Source: VRUE01 sp963703175
GTDB lineage: Bacteria; Actinomycetota; Thermoleophilia; Solirubrobacterales; 70-9
Assembly: GCA_963703175.1 (NCBI GenBank)
Contig: OY969794.1
Location: 1,798,001 to 1,862,000, forward strand
Direction: 5' to 3'
DNA: 64,000 bases
The position numbers and the translations under genes are program-made. Below, piece after piece: positions 1 to 6,922 of this stretch; within the stretch, counting starts at the first letter, position 1, and every line of letters begins with the position of its first letter. The notes under the pieces are model-generated. The model did no database searches. It had not been told where the DNA came from and saw only the letters and a list, made by a program, of their open reading frames with translations.

Positions 1-170
1 ATTCGGCGATCGAGCGCATCGTCGTCACCGACACGATCCCGCTGCGCCCCGGCGCGCCCGACAACATCGTCGTGCTTTCGACCGCCGGCACCTTCGCCGA
101 CTCGATCCGCCGCATCTTCACCGACGACTCGGTCTCCGAGATCTTCGCCGGCGAGAACCAGCTCTTCTAG
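1..170 (+). CDS. prs: Ribose-phosphate pyrophosphokinase, C-terminal end (partial)
   Basis: Only the last 55 or so codons are present; the gene begins before the window. Read from base 3 it gives IVVTDTIPL, then IVVLSTAGTFADSIRRIF and SVSEIF before the TAG at 168-170. The VTDTIPL segment and the following V-L-S-x-A-x-x-x-A-x-x-I-R-R-I pattern are typical of the PRPP synthetase C-terminus. The enzyme makes phosphoribosyl pyrophosphate from ribose 5-phosphate and ATP in the cytosol, feeding nucleotide, His and Trp synthesis. Its stop codon shares a G with the GTG start of the next gene, so the two are translationally coupled. The prs-L25-pth order that follows is common in bacteria and supports the call. 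Confidence 0.9.
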   Translation, partial: SAIERIVVTDTIPLRPGAPDNIVVLSTAGTFADSIRRIFTDDSVSEIFAGENQLF

Positions 171-907
171 TGCCCGACGCCCTCCGTCTGGTCGGCCACA
201 AGGGCGCCGACGCGATCGCCCCCGGCAACACGCTGGAGAGTTTTGCTGCCGCGGTCGAGGCGGGCGTCGACACGATCGAGCTCGACGTGCTGTGGACGCT
301 GGACGGCCATCCCCGCATCGCCGCCGACGAGCGAACGCCGCTGATCGTTGCCCACGACTGGCATGACGCGGAACGGCGCGAGCCGTTGACCCTGGCCGAG
401 GTGCTCGATGCCTTCGCGAAGCCGCCCCTGGACAAGGTCGAGATCGACCTCGATATCAAGCTGCCCGGCCGAGAGGAGGAGATCCTCGCCGCCCTCCGCG
501 AGCGTGGGCTGCTTAGTCGGTCGATGGTCTCGACCATGGAGCTTTCGACTCTCGCCAAGCTCGGCGAGCTCGAGCCTGGACTGAGGCGCGGCTGGACCTA
601 TCCCAAGGTGACCAAGGACTGGGCCTCGAAGGGCTGGGCGAAGGCGCCGATGCTGGCTGCCCTGGTCTGGATGCGCAAACGGCTACCCGGCCTTGCCGCG
701 CGCGAACTGCCGAAGATGGGAGTGGAGGCTATGTGGGTCTACCACCCGCTGGTCAGCCCTGGGCTCGCTCGCATCACCAAGCTCGCTCAGGTCGAGCTGA
801 TCGCCTGGACGGTCGATGACCTCAGCCGCATGAACAAGCTCGTAGCCGCCGGTGTCAACGGCATCTGCTCCAACGACCCCCGTCTTTTCGAGCGCATCCG
901 ACATTGA
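170..907 (+). CDS. Glycerophosphodiester phosphodiesterase (GDPD) family protein
   Basis: A 245-residue TIM-barrel phosphodiesterase, predicted to cleave glycerophosphodiesters to glycerol 3-phosphate and an alcohol. The N-terminus has GHKGAD followed by PGNTLESF, the usual H-x-G and P-E-N-T-x-x-(A/S)-F region of the family, then IELDV (the metal-binding E-x-D) and later the second catalytic region around VAHD. The C-terminus ICSNDP is the usual 'G(I)xTDxP' barrel end. In the first motif Arg is replaced by Lys (HKG for HRG), which is seen in some family members. There is no signal peptide, so it should be cytosolic. The GTG start overlaps the prs stop; an alternative internal start is unlikely because the conserved motif begins at residue 8. 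Confidence 0.88.
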   Translation: MPDALRLVGHKGADAIAPGNTLESFAAAVEAGVDTIELDVLWTLDGHPRIAADERTPLIVAHDWHDAERREPLTLAEVLDAFAKPPLDKVEIDLDIKLPGREEEILAALRERGLLSRSMVSTMELSTLAKLGELEPGLRRGWTYPKVTKDWASKGWAKAPMLAALVWMRKRLPGLAARELPKMGVEAMWVYHPLVSPGLARITKLAQVELIAWTVDDLSRMNKLVAAGVNGICSNDPRLFERIRH

Positions 908-937
908 CCCCAGTGGGGGGTGGTCAATGTCGGATGC
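894..937. terminator. PAL-D copy 1: bidirectional hairpin between convergent genes
   Basis: A 16-bp perfect inverted repeat, GCATCCGACATTGACC at 894-909 with its complement at 922-937, around a 12-base G-rich loop. The left arm contains the TGA stop of the GDPD gene, and the stop of the convergent gene lies seven bases past the right arm. No clear T tract follows. A related hairpin with the same GCATCCGACAT start is at 56768-56811, also between convergent genes. It probably acts as a two-way terminator. Confidence 0.7.
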
Positions 938-943
938 GGTGAT

Positions 944-1801
944 TCAGACCGTGCCGGGGGTGGCCGTCGGCGGCGCGTTGCGGCCGCGTTTTTGCTTCAC
1001 GGCCGACTCCATCTCTTCCGCCGTGAAGCCGCCCGTCGCCTCGCCGTCGAGCGCGTAACGGTAGAGGGCGACGCCGAAGATGCCGCTGAGAGCGCTACTG
1101 ATGAGAGCCGAGATCGCGAAGCCGATCACCCCGATCACGACCAACAGCGCACCGACGAAGCTAGCGGAGCTCCAGACCATCACCCCGGCGACGGCCAGCA
1201 GGATGCTGGGCAGCATGCCGAAGAGGAAGACGGCGCCGCCGATCGCGATGTTGCCGGTTACTTGCTGACCCCAGCGCGATTTGAACATGCTCGACGAGCG
1301 CTTCAGCGTTTCGATCGGCCCTGTGCCCTCGAGCGCGATCACCGGGGTCGCGAGGAAGGTGATCAGCGACCAGCCGACCGCCAGGAGACGGCTCGCTATC
1401 TGACCCACGAAGCCCTGGTTCTCCAGGGCGCTGAGCAGCACCCCGACCACGGTCGCGATCGCGGCCCAGCCGGCGATCTGCGAGAAGCGGCTGCGCGCTA
1501 CGGCGAGCCCGTCGCCGACGGTCGCCTCGCGACCGTGGAAGATCATGTCGGCGGTGGCGGCAAGGGCGACGCTGAAGTAGGTGCCGATCGTCGCTAGCAG
1601 GTAGAAGCCGATCACCGCCAGCGGCCCACCGAACCAGACCTTGCCGTCATCGATCAGGTAGAGGCCGGGCCCGATCACGATTACCGCGCAGACGATCGTC
1701 GCCGCCGCGCCGTAAAGCGGGAAGCGGACCAGGGCGCGATGCTCGCGAAGGATGCCCCAGCTTTTCTTCGATAACGCCCAGCCACGCCGGATCCTGCTCA
1801 T
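944..1801 (-). CDS. DUF6159-like membrane protein
   Basis: A 285-residue integral membrane protein of unknown function. The chosen ATG (MSRIRRGWALSKKSW) overlaps the stop of the upstream kinase gene by four bases (ATGA), which strongly supports this start over longer readings. The N-terminal 'R-R-G-W-x-L-x-K-x-S-W' segment is typical of DUF6159 proteins. About six hydrophobic stretches follow, including AATIVCAVIVIGPGLYLI, a Gly/Ala-rich pair near the middle and two closely spaced helices near residue 230. A Lys/Arg tail follows the last helix. Co-transcription with an ABC1-type kinase suggests a membrane-related role, but nothing in the sequence defines a substrate. Confidence 0.7.
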   Translation of the reverse strand: MSRIRRGWALSKKSWGILREHRALVRFPLYGAAATIVCAVIVIGPGLYLIDDGKVWFGGPLAVIGFYLLATIGTYFSVALAATADMIFHGREATVGDGLAVARSRFSQIAGWAAIATVVGVLLSALENQGFVGQIASRLLAVGWSLITFLATPVIALEGTGPIETLKRSSSMFKSRWGQQVTGNIAIGGAVFLFGMLPSILLAVAGVMVWSSASFVGALLVVIGVIGFAISALISSALSGIFGVALYRYALDGEATGGFTAEEMESAVKQKRGRNAPPTATPGTV

Positions 1802-3231
1802 TGCGTCTCTCCTTCCAGGGAACGCTCGACAATCGGGGTCTGCATCACGCCTCTTCCCTCGAAGTACTCCCACTCCTGCTCGCCGAGCTCGGTCGACGAC
1901 GGGTCGGCGTAGATCCACTCGCGCATGATCCGGTGCCAGTTGCGCTTGGCGCGCAGCTGGCCGAGCACAGCGACGACGCCGATTTCCATCCGCCGCCCCA
2001 TCAGCTCCTCTGCCGGCATCGACTCGCGACGCATCAGGTCGTAGTACTCGGAGCGGGGGTCCTGGGTCGACTCGATGATCTTCATCACTCGCTCCGGGCT
2101 GATCTCGATCTCGCGGTCTTCCACGAACCAGCCGCTGACCGCCAGCATGTGCTCCATCAGCCTTTCGGCGTCGAGCTTCGAGGGATTCTTGATGAAGCCG
2201 AGCTCGTGCAGGGCGCTGCGGAAGCGCTCCGGATCGTCATGGAAGGCGGCGTCGAGCACCCGCTGCTCGAGCACGATCTGCTCGTGGTCGAGCTTCTTGG
2301 TCATGCCGAAGTCGAGGAAGGCGACGCGACCGTCCTCCATCAGGAAGTAGTTGCCGGGGTGGGGGTCGGCGTTGAAGTGCCGCAGATGGTAGATCGAGCC
2401 GAAGCTGCCGCGGAAGACGATCTCGCCGAAGCGGCTGCGCTGCTCGTGCGGCAGCTCCTTGACCTGCTCGAAGGTCATCCCCTCGACGAACTCGGTGACG
2501 AGCACGCGGCGACGCGAGAGGCGGGGGATCACTTCCGGGACGTAGATGAAGGGGTGGTCGCGGTAGGCACGGGCGAAGGTGCGCTGGTTCTGCGCCTCGT
2601 ACTCGTAGTCGAGCTCCTCCATCACCCGCTCACGGATCTCATGGGCGATTGCCTTGGCGTCGAGGCCGGGGGCGAGGGCGCGGGCGAGGCGGACGATCGT
2701 GCCGGCGTTGCGCAGGTCGGCGTCGAGTGCCTCGGCGATCCCCGGGTACTGGATCTTGACCGCGACCCGGCGCCCGTCGAGCAGCTCGGCGCGGTGGACC
2801 TGGCCGATCGAGGCAGCGGCGAAAGCCTCGTGCTCGAACTCGGCGAACAGCTCCGAGACCGGCTCGCCGTCGTACTCCTCAAGCAGCACCTTCTCGACCT
2901 TCTCCCAGGGCATCGGCGGCGCCGAGGTGCGCAGCTTGGCCAATTGCTCCTGGTAGATCTCGCGCGACTCCTCGGGCAGGAAATCGGTGTCGATGAAGGA
3001 GGCGAACTGCCCCAGCTTCATCGCCGCGCCCTTCATCTGGCCGAGCGCGCCGACCATCTTCAGCGCCGTCTCCAGGTGGCGCTGCTCGAGCTTTTCCTTG
3101 CTGCCCTCCTCCGAACGGGCGACGTTGGCCGCTTTGGTGCCGGCGTAGCGGGCTCCCTGCACGCCTACGATTGAGCCCAGCTTTGCCGAGCGGCGCAGGC
3201 GGCCCTTGGGGATCTTGGAGTCGTCGGCCAT
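1798..3231 (-). CDS. ABC1/UbiB/ADCK-family atypical kinase
   Basis: A 477-residue protein kinase-like protein. Seen in order: the KxGQ-type element MKLGQFASF near residue 65; the Ala-rich nucleotide loop AFAAASIGQVHRA, which replaces the usual Gly-rich loop; VAVKIQYPGI carrying the invariant Lys; a MEELDYEYEAQN segment; the catalytic loop FNADPHPGNY; and the metal-binding FLDFGM. All ABC1 hallmarks are intact. Family members are ATPases tied to quinone biosynthesis or membrane-lipid metabolism; the substrate cannot be told here. It begins with ATG at 3231, and the DUF6159 gene starts inside its stop codon, so the two form an operon. Confidence 0.88.
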   Translation of the reverse strand: MADDSKIPKGRLRRSAKLGSIVGVQGARYAGTKAANVARSEEGSKEKLEQRHLETALKMVGALGQMKGAAMKLGQFASFIDTDFLPEESREIYQEQLAKLRTSAPPMPWEKVEKVLLEEYDGEPVSELFAEFEHEAFAAASIGQVHRAELLDGRRVAVKIQYPGIAEALDADLRNAGTIVRLARALAPGLDAKAIAHEIRERVMEELDYEYEAQNQRTFARAYRDHPFIYVPEVIPRLSRRRVLVTEFVEGMTFEQVKELPHEQRSRFGEIVFRGSFGSIYHLRHFNADPHPGNYFLMEDGRVAFLDFGMTKKLDHEQIVLEQRVLDAAFHDDPERFRSALHELGFIKNPSKLDAERLMEHMLAVSGWFVEDREIEISPERVMKIIESTQDPRSEYYDLMRRESMPAEELMGRRMEIGVVAVLGQLRAKRNWHRIMREWIYADPSSTELGEQEWEYFEGRGVMQTPIVERSLEGETQ

Positions 3232-3284
3232 GGCTCGAAGGTTGTCATAGCCCCCCGCGGCGGGCTCCAAATCCCGCCTTTCTC

Positions 3285-3290
3285 TATCCT
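3285..3290 (+). promoter_or_regulatory. Putative -10 hexamer of rplY (leaderless)
   Basis: TATCCT lies ten bases before the rplY ATG and there is no Shine-Dalgarno sequence, so transcription should start at or next to the start codon. The same layout recurs before several other genes in the window. Confidence 0.45.
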
Positions 3291-3300
3291 CTCCCGTCCG

Positions 3301-3993
3301 ATGGCTCGCACCCGCGAAAAGCTGAAAGCCGCCCCGCGCACCGATTTCGGTTCGCGCAGCGCTCGCCGCCTGCGCGGCGAGGGCCTCGTGCCGGGGGTCG
3401 TTTACGCCGGCGGCGAGGAGGCGCGAGCCTTCCAGGTCGCCGAACGCGACGTGCGCACCGTGCTGGCCGGCGGTCATGCGCTGTTCGATCTTGAGCTGGA
3501 CGGATCGAAAGCGGTGCCGGTCGTCGTCAAGGAGCAGCAGATGCACCCGGTGCGCGGCAATCTCCGGCACATTGACTTGCAGGAAGTGAAACTCGACGAG
3601 GCGATCCAGGCCGAGGTCACGATCGAGCTCGAGGGGACCGAGACGGCGCCGGGCGTAAAAGAGGGCGGCGTGCTTGAGCACGTCACCCGTGAGATCACCG
3701 TCGAAGCGCTGCCGACCGAGATCCCCGAGCGCCTGATCGCCGACGTCTCCGAGATGCAGATCAACGACACGATCCAGCTCTCTACGATTGCCGCGCCCGA
3801 GGGCGTCAAATTTGTTGCCGACGATCCCGACGAGATCACGATTGCGACGCTTTCGCCGCCGCGCGTCGAGGAAGAGCCCGAGCCCGCCGTCGAGGAGGAG
3901 GCCGAACTGGTCGGCGAGGAGGGCGAGGCTCCGGCCGCCGAGGACGGCGACGGAGAGGCTGGCGGCGGCGACTCAGGCGACTCCGGGGAGTAG
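3301..3993 (+). CDS. rplY: 50S ribosomal protein L25, long (general stress protein Ctc) type
   Basis: A 230-residue L25/TL5/Ctc protein that binds 5S rRNA on the large subunit. The N-terminal L25 domain (about 1-95) has RTDFGSRSARRLRGEGLVPGV, VVVKEQQMHPVRGNLRHIDL and the other conserved strands; the C-terminal beta domain (about 100-190) has ALPTEIPERLIADVSEMQI and the LPEGVKxxxD-like ending. A very acidic Glu/Asp/Ala/Gly tail of about 40 residues follows, common in actinobacterial L25. It is ten bases upstream of pth, with which it is presumably co-transcribed. The ATG start is fixed by the conserved start of the domain. Confidence 0.95.
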   Translation: MARTREKLKAAPRTDFGSRSARRLRGEGLVPGVVYAGGEEARAFQVAERDVRTVLAGGHALFDLELDGSKAVPVVVKEQQMHPVRGNLRHIDLQEVKLDEAIQAEVTIELEGTETAPGVKEGGVLEHVTREITVEALPTEIPERLIADVSEMQINDTIQLSTIAAPEGVKFVADDPDEITIATLSPPRVEEEPEPAVEEEAELVGEEGEAPAAEDGDGEAGGGDSGDSGE

Positions 3994-4002
3994 CCCCGCT
4001 CG

Positions 4003-4626
4003 ATGTCGATCTTCCGCCGCCGCAAGGCCCGCGGCGGGGATGGGACCGAAGGGGCCGTTGGCAACCGCATCCTCATCGTTGGTCTTGGCAACCCTGGTAG
4101 CGAGCACGCCGCCACCCGCCACAACATCGGCTTCGAAGTCGGCGAGGAGTTGTCGCGGCGCTGGGATCTGCCTCGCTCGAAGAAGAAGTTCGGCGGCCTG
4201 CTCGCCGAAGGACGGGTCCGGCCCGGCGGTCCACGGGTGGCGATCCTGCTGCCGCAGACCTACATGAACGCCTCCGGTGACTCGGCCGGGCCCGCGCGCG
4301 GTTCGTTGAAGGCGCCGCTCGATCATGTCGTCGTCGTCCACGACGAGATCGACCTCCCGTTCGGCGAGGTGCAGAGCCGCCTCGGTGGCGGCCTCGCCGG
4401 TCACAACGGGCTCAAGAGCCTCAAAAAGGGGTTGGGAAGCGCTGAGTTCTGGCGGATCCGCGCCGGTGTCGGTCGCCCCGACTCGACCGACCCGGAGATC
4501 GTCTCCGCCTACGTCCTGGGGCGCTTCCGCGAGCCCCGCGGCGAGGTAGAAGAGCTGATCGGCCGCGCTGCCGACGAAACCGAGAGGCTGGTCGAGCAAA
4601 TAGTCTCCGCCGCCGATGAGCGCTGA
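4003..4626 (+). CDS. pth: Peptidyl-tRNA hydrolase
   Basis: Releases tRNA from peptidyl-tRNAs that drop off ribosomes. After a 22-residue basic N-terminal extension not typical of the family come ILIVGLGNPGSEHAATRHNIGF (with the catalytic His in RHNIG), LLPQTYMNASG, VVHDEIDLPFG carrying the catalytic Asp and GHNGLKS carrying the substrate-binding Asn. All key residues are present. Total length 207 residues, slightly longer than usual because of the extension; the real start could be an in-frame codon nearer VGNRILIVG. The last codons overlap the ATG of the enoyl-CoA hydratase gene by eleven bases. Confidence 0.94.
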   Translation: MSIFRRRKARGGDGTEGAVGNRILIVGLGNPGSEHAATRHNIGFEVGEELSRRWDLPRSKKKFGGLLAEGRVRPGGPRVAILLPQTYMNASGDSAGPARGSLKAPLDHVVVVHDEIDLPFGEVQSRLGGGLAGHNGLKSLKKGLGSAEFWRIRAGVGRPDSTDPEIVSAYVLGRFREPRGEVEELIGRAADETERLVEQIVSAADER

Positions 4627-5341
4627 GCGGACCAGCTACGAGGTCGATCACCAGGGAGTCGCACTGCTGCGGCTCGAGCGGCCGCAGGCGCGCAACGCGA
4701 TCGACACCCAGATGCTGGTCGAGATGCTCGAGCACCTGGCGGTCGCGCGCGACGACGACACGGTCCGCGTCCTCGTGGTCAGCTCCTCCGACCAGATGGG
4801 TCTATCCGCCGGGGCCGACGTTAAGGAGCGGCTCGACGATGAGGGCAAGGTCCGCCGTATGCAGCTCTTCGCCGATCTCTACGACGCGATCGTCGCCTTC
4901 CCCAAGCCGACCGTGGCCGCCTGCCACGGCGACGTAGTGGGAGGGGGAGCCGAGATCGCCGTCGCCTGCGACATGCGGATCGGCGGTGCCAACCTGCGCA
5001 TGCGCTTCCCGGGCGCTGCGCTTGGTGTGCCGGTCGGCCCGGCGCGCCTCGTCACCCTCTGCGGCCTCGCCACCGCCAAGTATCTGCTCTTCAGCTCGCG
5101 CACGGTCGGCGCCGACGAGGCATTGCGCCTGGGTCTGGTCAACCGCGTGGCGCCAGCGGCGAGTACCGAGGAGGCAGCACTGGAGCTGGCCGTGTCGGTC
5201 GCCGTCCACCCACCGGACGCTGTCGCCCAGCTGAAGCGGATGCTGCATGAGTGGGACGACATCGAGGGGCGGTCTCGGGTCGAGGGTGTGGGGCAGGTCG
5301 AGTGGGCCAGGACCGGGCCGGGTTTGCCTCAGCCCGATTGA
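4616..5341 (+). CDS. Enoyl-CoA hydratase/isomerase family protein
   Basis: A 241-residue crotonase-fold protein. LLRLERPQARNAID is the usual N-terminal strand pair, SAGADVKE is the first oxyanion-hole loop, and CHGDVVGGGAEIAVACDMRI is the second oxyanion-hole and acidic region. The position after GGGAE keeps one of the two Glu residues typical of hydratases, so the exact reaction (hydratase, isomerase or other) is open. It sits downstream of and overlapping pth, which may simply be positional. The TGA stop is embedded in the stem of the palindromic element PAL-A copy 1 that follows. Confidence 0.88.
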   Translation: MSAERTSYEVDHQGVALLRLERPQARNAIDTQMLVEMLEHLAVARDDDTVRVLVVSSSDQMGLSAGADVKERLDDEGKVRRMQLFADLYDAIVAFPKPTVAACHGDVVGGGAEIAVACDMRIGGANLRMRFPGAALGVPVGPARLVTLCGLATAKYLLFSSRTVGADEALRLGLVNRVAPAASTEEAALELAVSVAVHPPDAVAQLKRMLHEWDDIEGRSRVEGVGQVEWARTGPGLPQPD

Positions 5342-5458
5342 GAGACCATCCGGTAGGGCTTCCACTTAACTTCTTTCGGTGGATCGCCTGTGGGCTGGCG
5401 CCCGCAGCCCACACCGAAAAAGTACAAGACGTTTCAGCCCTACCGGATGGTCTCTTAA
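5338..5458. repeat. PAL-A copy 1: long palindromic element filling a convergent gap
   Basis: Bases 341-360 past 5000 (AGAGACCATCCGGTAGGGCT) pair perfectly with 5436-5455, and the stem continues three more positions with one G-U. Both flanking stop codons (5339-5341 and 5455-5457) lie in the outer stem. Inside is a 75-base core with CACTTAACTT, TTTCGGTGGATCGCC, an inner GTGGGCTG/CAGCCCAC hairpin and ACCGAAAAAGTACAAGACG. The same core, in the other orientation, is at 57696-57809 with completely different outer arms. It probably terminates both convergent transcripts. Confidence 0.85.
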
Positions 5459-6246
5459 GCCCAGCTGGTCGAGTCGAGCGTTACCCCACGCATGGTGAAC
5501 GCCTCCGGGTGGCTGAGGATGTGCTTGGCTGCCTGGTCGCAGCGCGCGAGCCACACGTCGCTGGAGGAGAGCTTGTCGAGGAGCGATGCCATGCTGGGTT
5601 CGCCCAGCCAGTCGAGCAGCGGGAGGTGGAGGACGATGGTGGCGAAGCCGCCCTCGTGCGTGAGGTGTTCGATCTCCGTTTCCAGGTAGGTGAGGAAGGC
5701 GTCGGGGTCGAGCGGGTCTGGGGAGTCGGTCATTTCGTTGCGGACCATGCCCAGCGGCGGCAGTAGGCACGTCGCGTCGACGTGGCGCCACTGGAAGGGA
5801 AGCAGGGCGACGTTGCTTTCGACTCCCGCACCCTCTCCGGCGGGAGAGCAGTAGCGCAGCCCTGCCTCGCTCAGTACCTCGACGCCGCCGGGGCCGAGCT
5901 GGCCGCCGGGTGGGCGTAGGCCGGCGATTTCCAGGTCCAGCTCCGCGAAGGCCTCGACTCCGTGGGCGAGGTTCTCGATTTGCTCCGCCGCCGTCAGCTC
6001 GCCCCAGGTCTCGTGGCGCCAGGCGTGGTAGGCGACCTCGTGGCCAGCCGCGTTGATCTCCTGCAGCGCCCCGGGATCGAGCTCTGCGTTGATGCCCTCG
6101 GCGAAGAAGGTCGCCGTCAAGTCGTGCTCGCCGAGCCGCTTCAGTAGGCCCGGCAGCGCCTGGGTCGCGCTCGAGTCCTCGTCCACCCCGAGGTTGTCGA
6201 AGCTGAGGCAGAGCGCGCCGCAGGCCTCGCCCGGCCACGCCGCCAC
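5455..6246 (-). CDS. Polysaccharide deacetylase (NodB) family protein
   Basis: A 263-residue NodB-fold protein. Seen: LSFDNLGVDE (the first motif, T/S-F-D-D with the second Asp changed to Asn), ATFFAEG, and HEVAYHAWRHETW, which supplies the H-x3-H metal ligands. GLRPPGGQ is the third motif (R-x-P-G/Y) and VLHLPLLDW near the end is the H-x-P-like fourth motif. Family members remove N-acetyl groups from peptidoglycan or other glycans; no signal peptide is visible, so the substrate may be intracellular. The start is taken as GTG at 6246, four bases after the upstream gene's stop, giving a tight two-gene operon. The Asn substitution in motif 1 could lower or alter activity. Confidence 0.8.
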   Translation of the reverse strand: MAAWPGEACGALCLSFDNLGVDEDSSATQALPGLLKRLGEHDLTATFFAEGINAELDPGALQEINAAGHEVAYHAWRHETWGELTAAEQIENLAHGVEAFAELDLEIAGLRPPGGQLGPGGVEVLSEAGLRYCSPAGEGAGVESNVALLPFQWRHVDATCLLPPLGMVRNEMTDSPDPLDPDAFLTYLETEIEHLTHEGGFATIVLHLPLLDWLGEPSMASLLDKLSSSDVWLARCDQAAKHILSHPEAFTMRGVTLDSTSWA

Positions 6247-6250
6247 CGGC

Positions 6251-6778
6251 TCAGTCCTCCAGCAGCGCCGCGCTCCAGCGCTCGGGTTCCCGTTTGGCCT
6301 GCTCGCGCGCCCAGCGGAAGTGGTGGTCGGCCGAGGCAAGCAGGATCGGGAAGTTGAGCAGGCCGGCGATGGCAAAGCGTCGCGAGTCGCGGGGCGTCTC
6401 CCTGAGCAGGCTGAGCGCGCTGGAGATTCCCCAGGCCCAAAGGACGGAGTTGTAAGCCGGAAGCTGGTCCTCGCGCAGACCCTCGGCTTCGTCGAGCATC
6501 GGCACGCCGCCGTGCAGTGACCAGGGCCAGGCCTTGAAGTGAACGGCGACGCCGGCGACGCCGATGCCGGCGTTGAAGGCCGAGAGGCGCCCGGCCCACT
6601 TGCCGCCGCGCGCCGCAGCGAGCAGGCCGAGCGGGATCAGGGCGCCCCAGAGCGCGTATGAGCCGCGCCGCCCCAGTTGTGGCTCGAAGACCAAGCCCAC
6701 CCCCGCACGCGTCTCGAAGGCATTGTGGGCAAAGAGCCCGAGGGTCGAGCCGGCGGCGAAGGGACGGCGCAATCGCAT
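6251..6778 (-). CDS. Small membrane protein of unknown function
   Basis: 175 residues with about four hydrophobic segments: the one near 10-25 (GSTLGLFAHNAFETRAG is amphipathic), YALWGALIPLGLLAAARG, AFNAGIGVAGVAVHF and FAIAGLLNFPILLASA. Charged loops contain Trp and His pairs (KAWPWSLHGG, SADHHFRWARE). I do not recognise a named family. It lies just upstream of the NodB-type deacetylase in an apparent operon and is divergent from mfd; the shared upstream gap is occupied by PAL-C copy 1. Confidence 0.6.
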   Translation of the reverse strand: MRLRRPFAAGSTLGLFAHNAFETRAGVGLVFEPQLGRRGSYALWGALIPLGLLAAARGGKWAGRLSAFNAGIGVAGVAVHFKAWPWSLHGGVPMLDEAEGLREDQLPAYNSVLWAWGISSALSLLRETPRDSRRFAIAGLLNFPILLASADHHFRWAREQAKREPERWSAALLED

Positions 6779-6796
6779 CGGTACGCAGCGTACCCT

Positions 6797-6922
6797 TCGG
6801 GCGAGGTCCTGAGATCGTCAGGCAAGGACGCAGGGAGGCCGGCAAGGGGAGCGCACACTTAGTGCGTGACCCGCAGACGGCCGACCGAGGACGCCGCATG
6901 ACAATCTCAGGACCTCGCCCGA
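6797..6922 (+). repeat. PAL-C copy 1: palindromic element abutting the mfd start
   Basis: A 24-bp inverted repeat (6797-6820 with 6899-6922, one mismatch) flanks a 78-base core. The core carries GGACGCAGGGAG, then AGGGGAGCGCAC and GTGCGTGACCCG, which form an inner hairpin, then GACCGAGGAC. These blocks recur at 17906-18025 with different outer arms. The right arm ends on the A of the mfd ATG, so in mRNA the start codon would sit at the foot of the stem. The element fills most of the divergent gap, so promoters for both neighbours must lie in or beside it. Confidence 0.8.

Noticed and set aside
1798..3681. Longer start for the ABC1 kinase, reaching 3681
   Set aside because: The extra part overlaps rplY on the other strand and reads as its antisense; ATG 3231 fits the family.
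5338..5458. PAL-A as a transposon-derived miniature element (MITE)
   Set aside because: MITE copies share terminal repeats; here the ends differ and the middle is shared. No target duplication is evident.
6817..6895. PAL-C as a known c-di-GMP or c-di-AMP riboswitch
   Set aside because: GGACGCA recalls part of the c-di-GMP-I motif, but the rest of that consensus and the tetraloop receptor are missing, and no ydaO-like core was seen.
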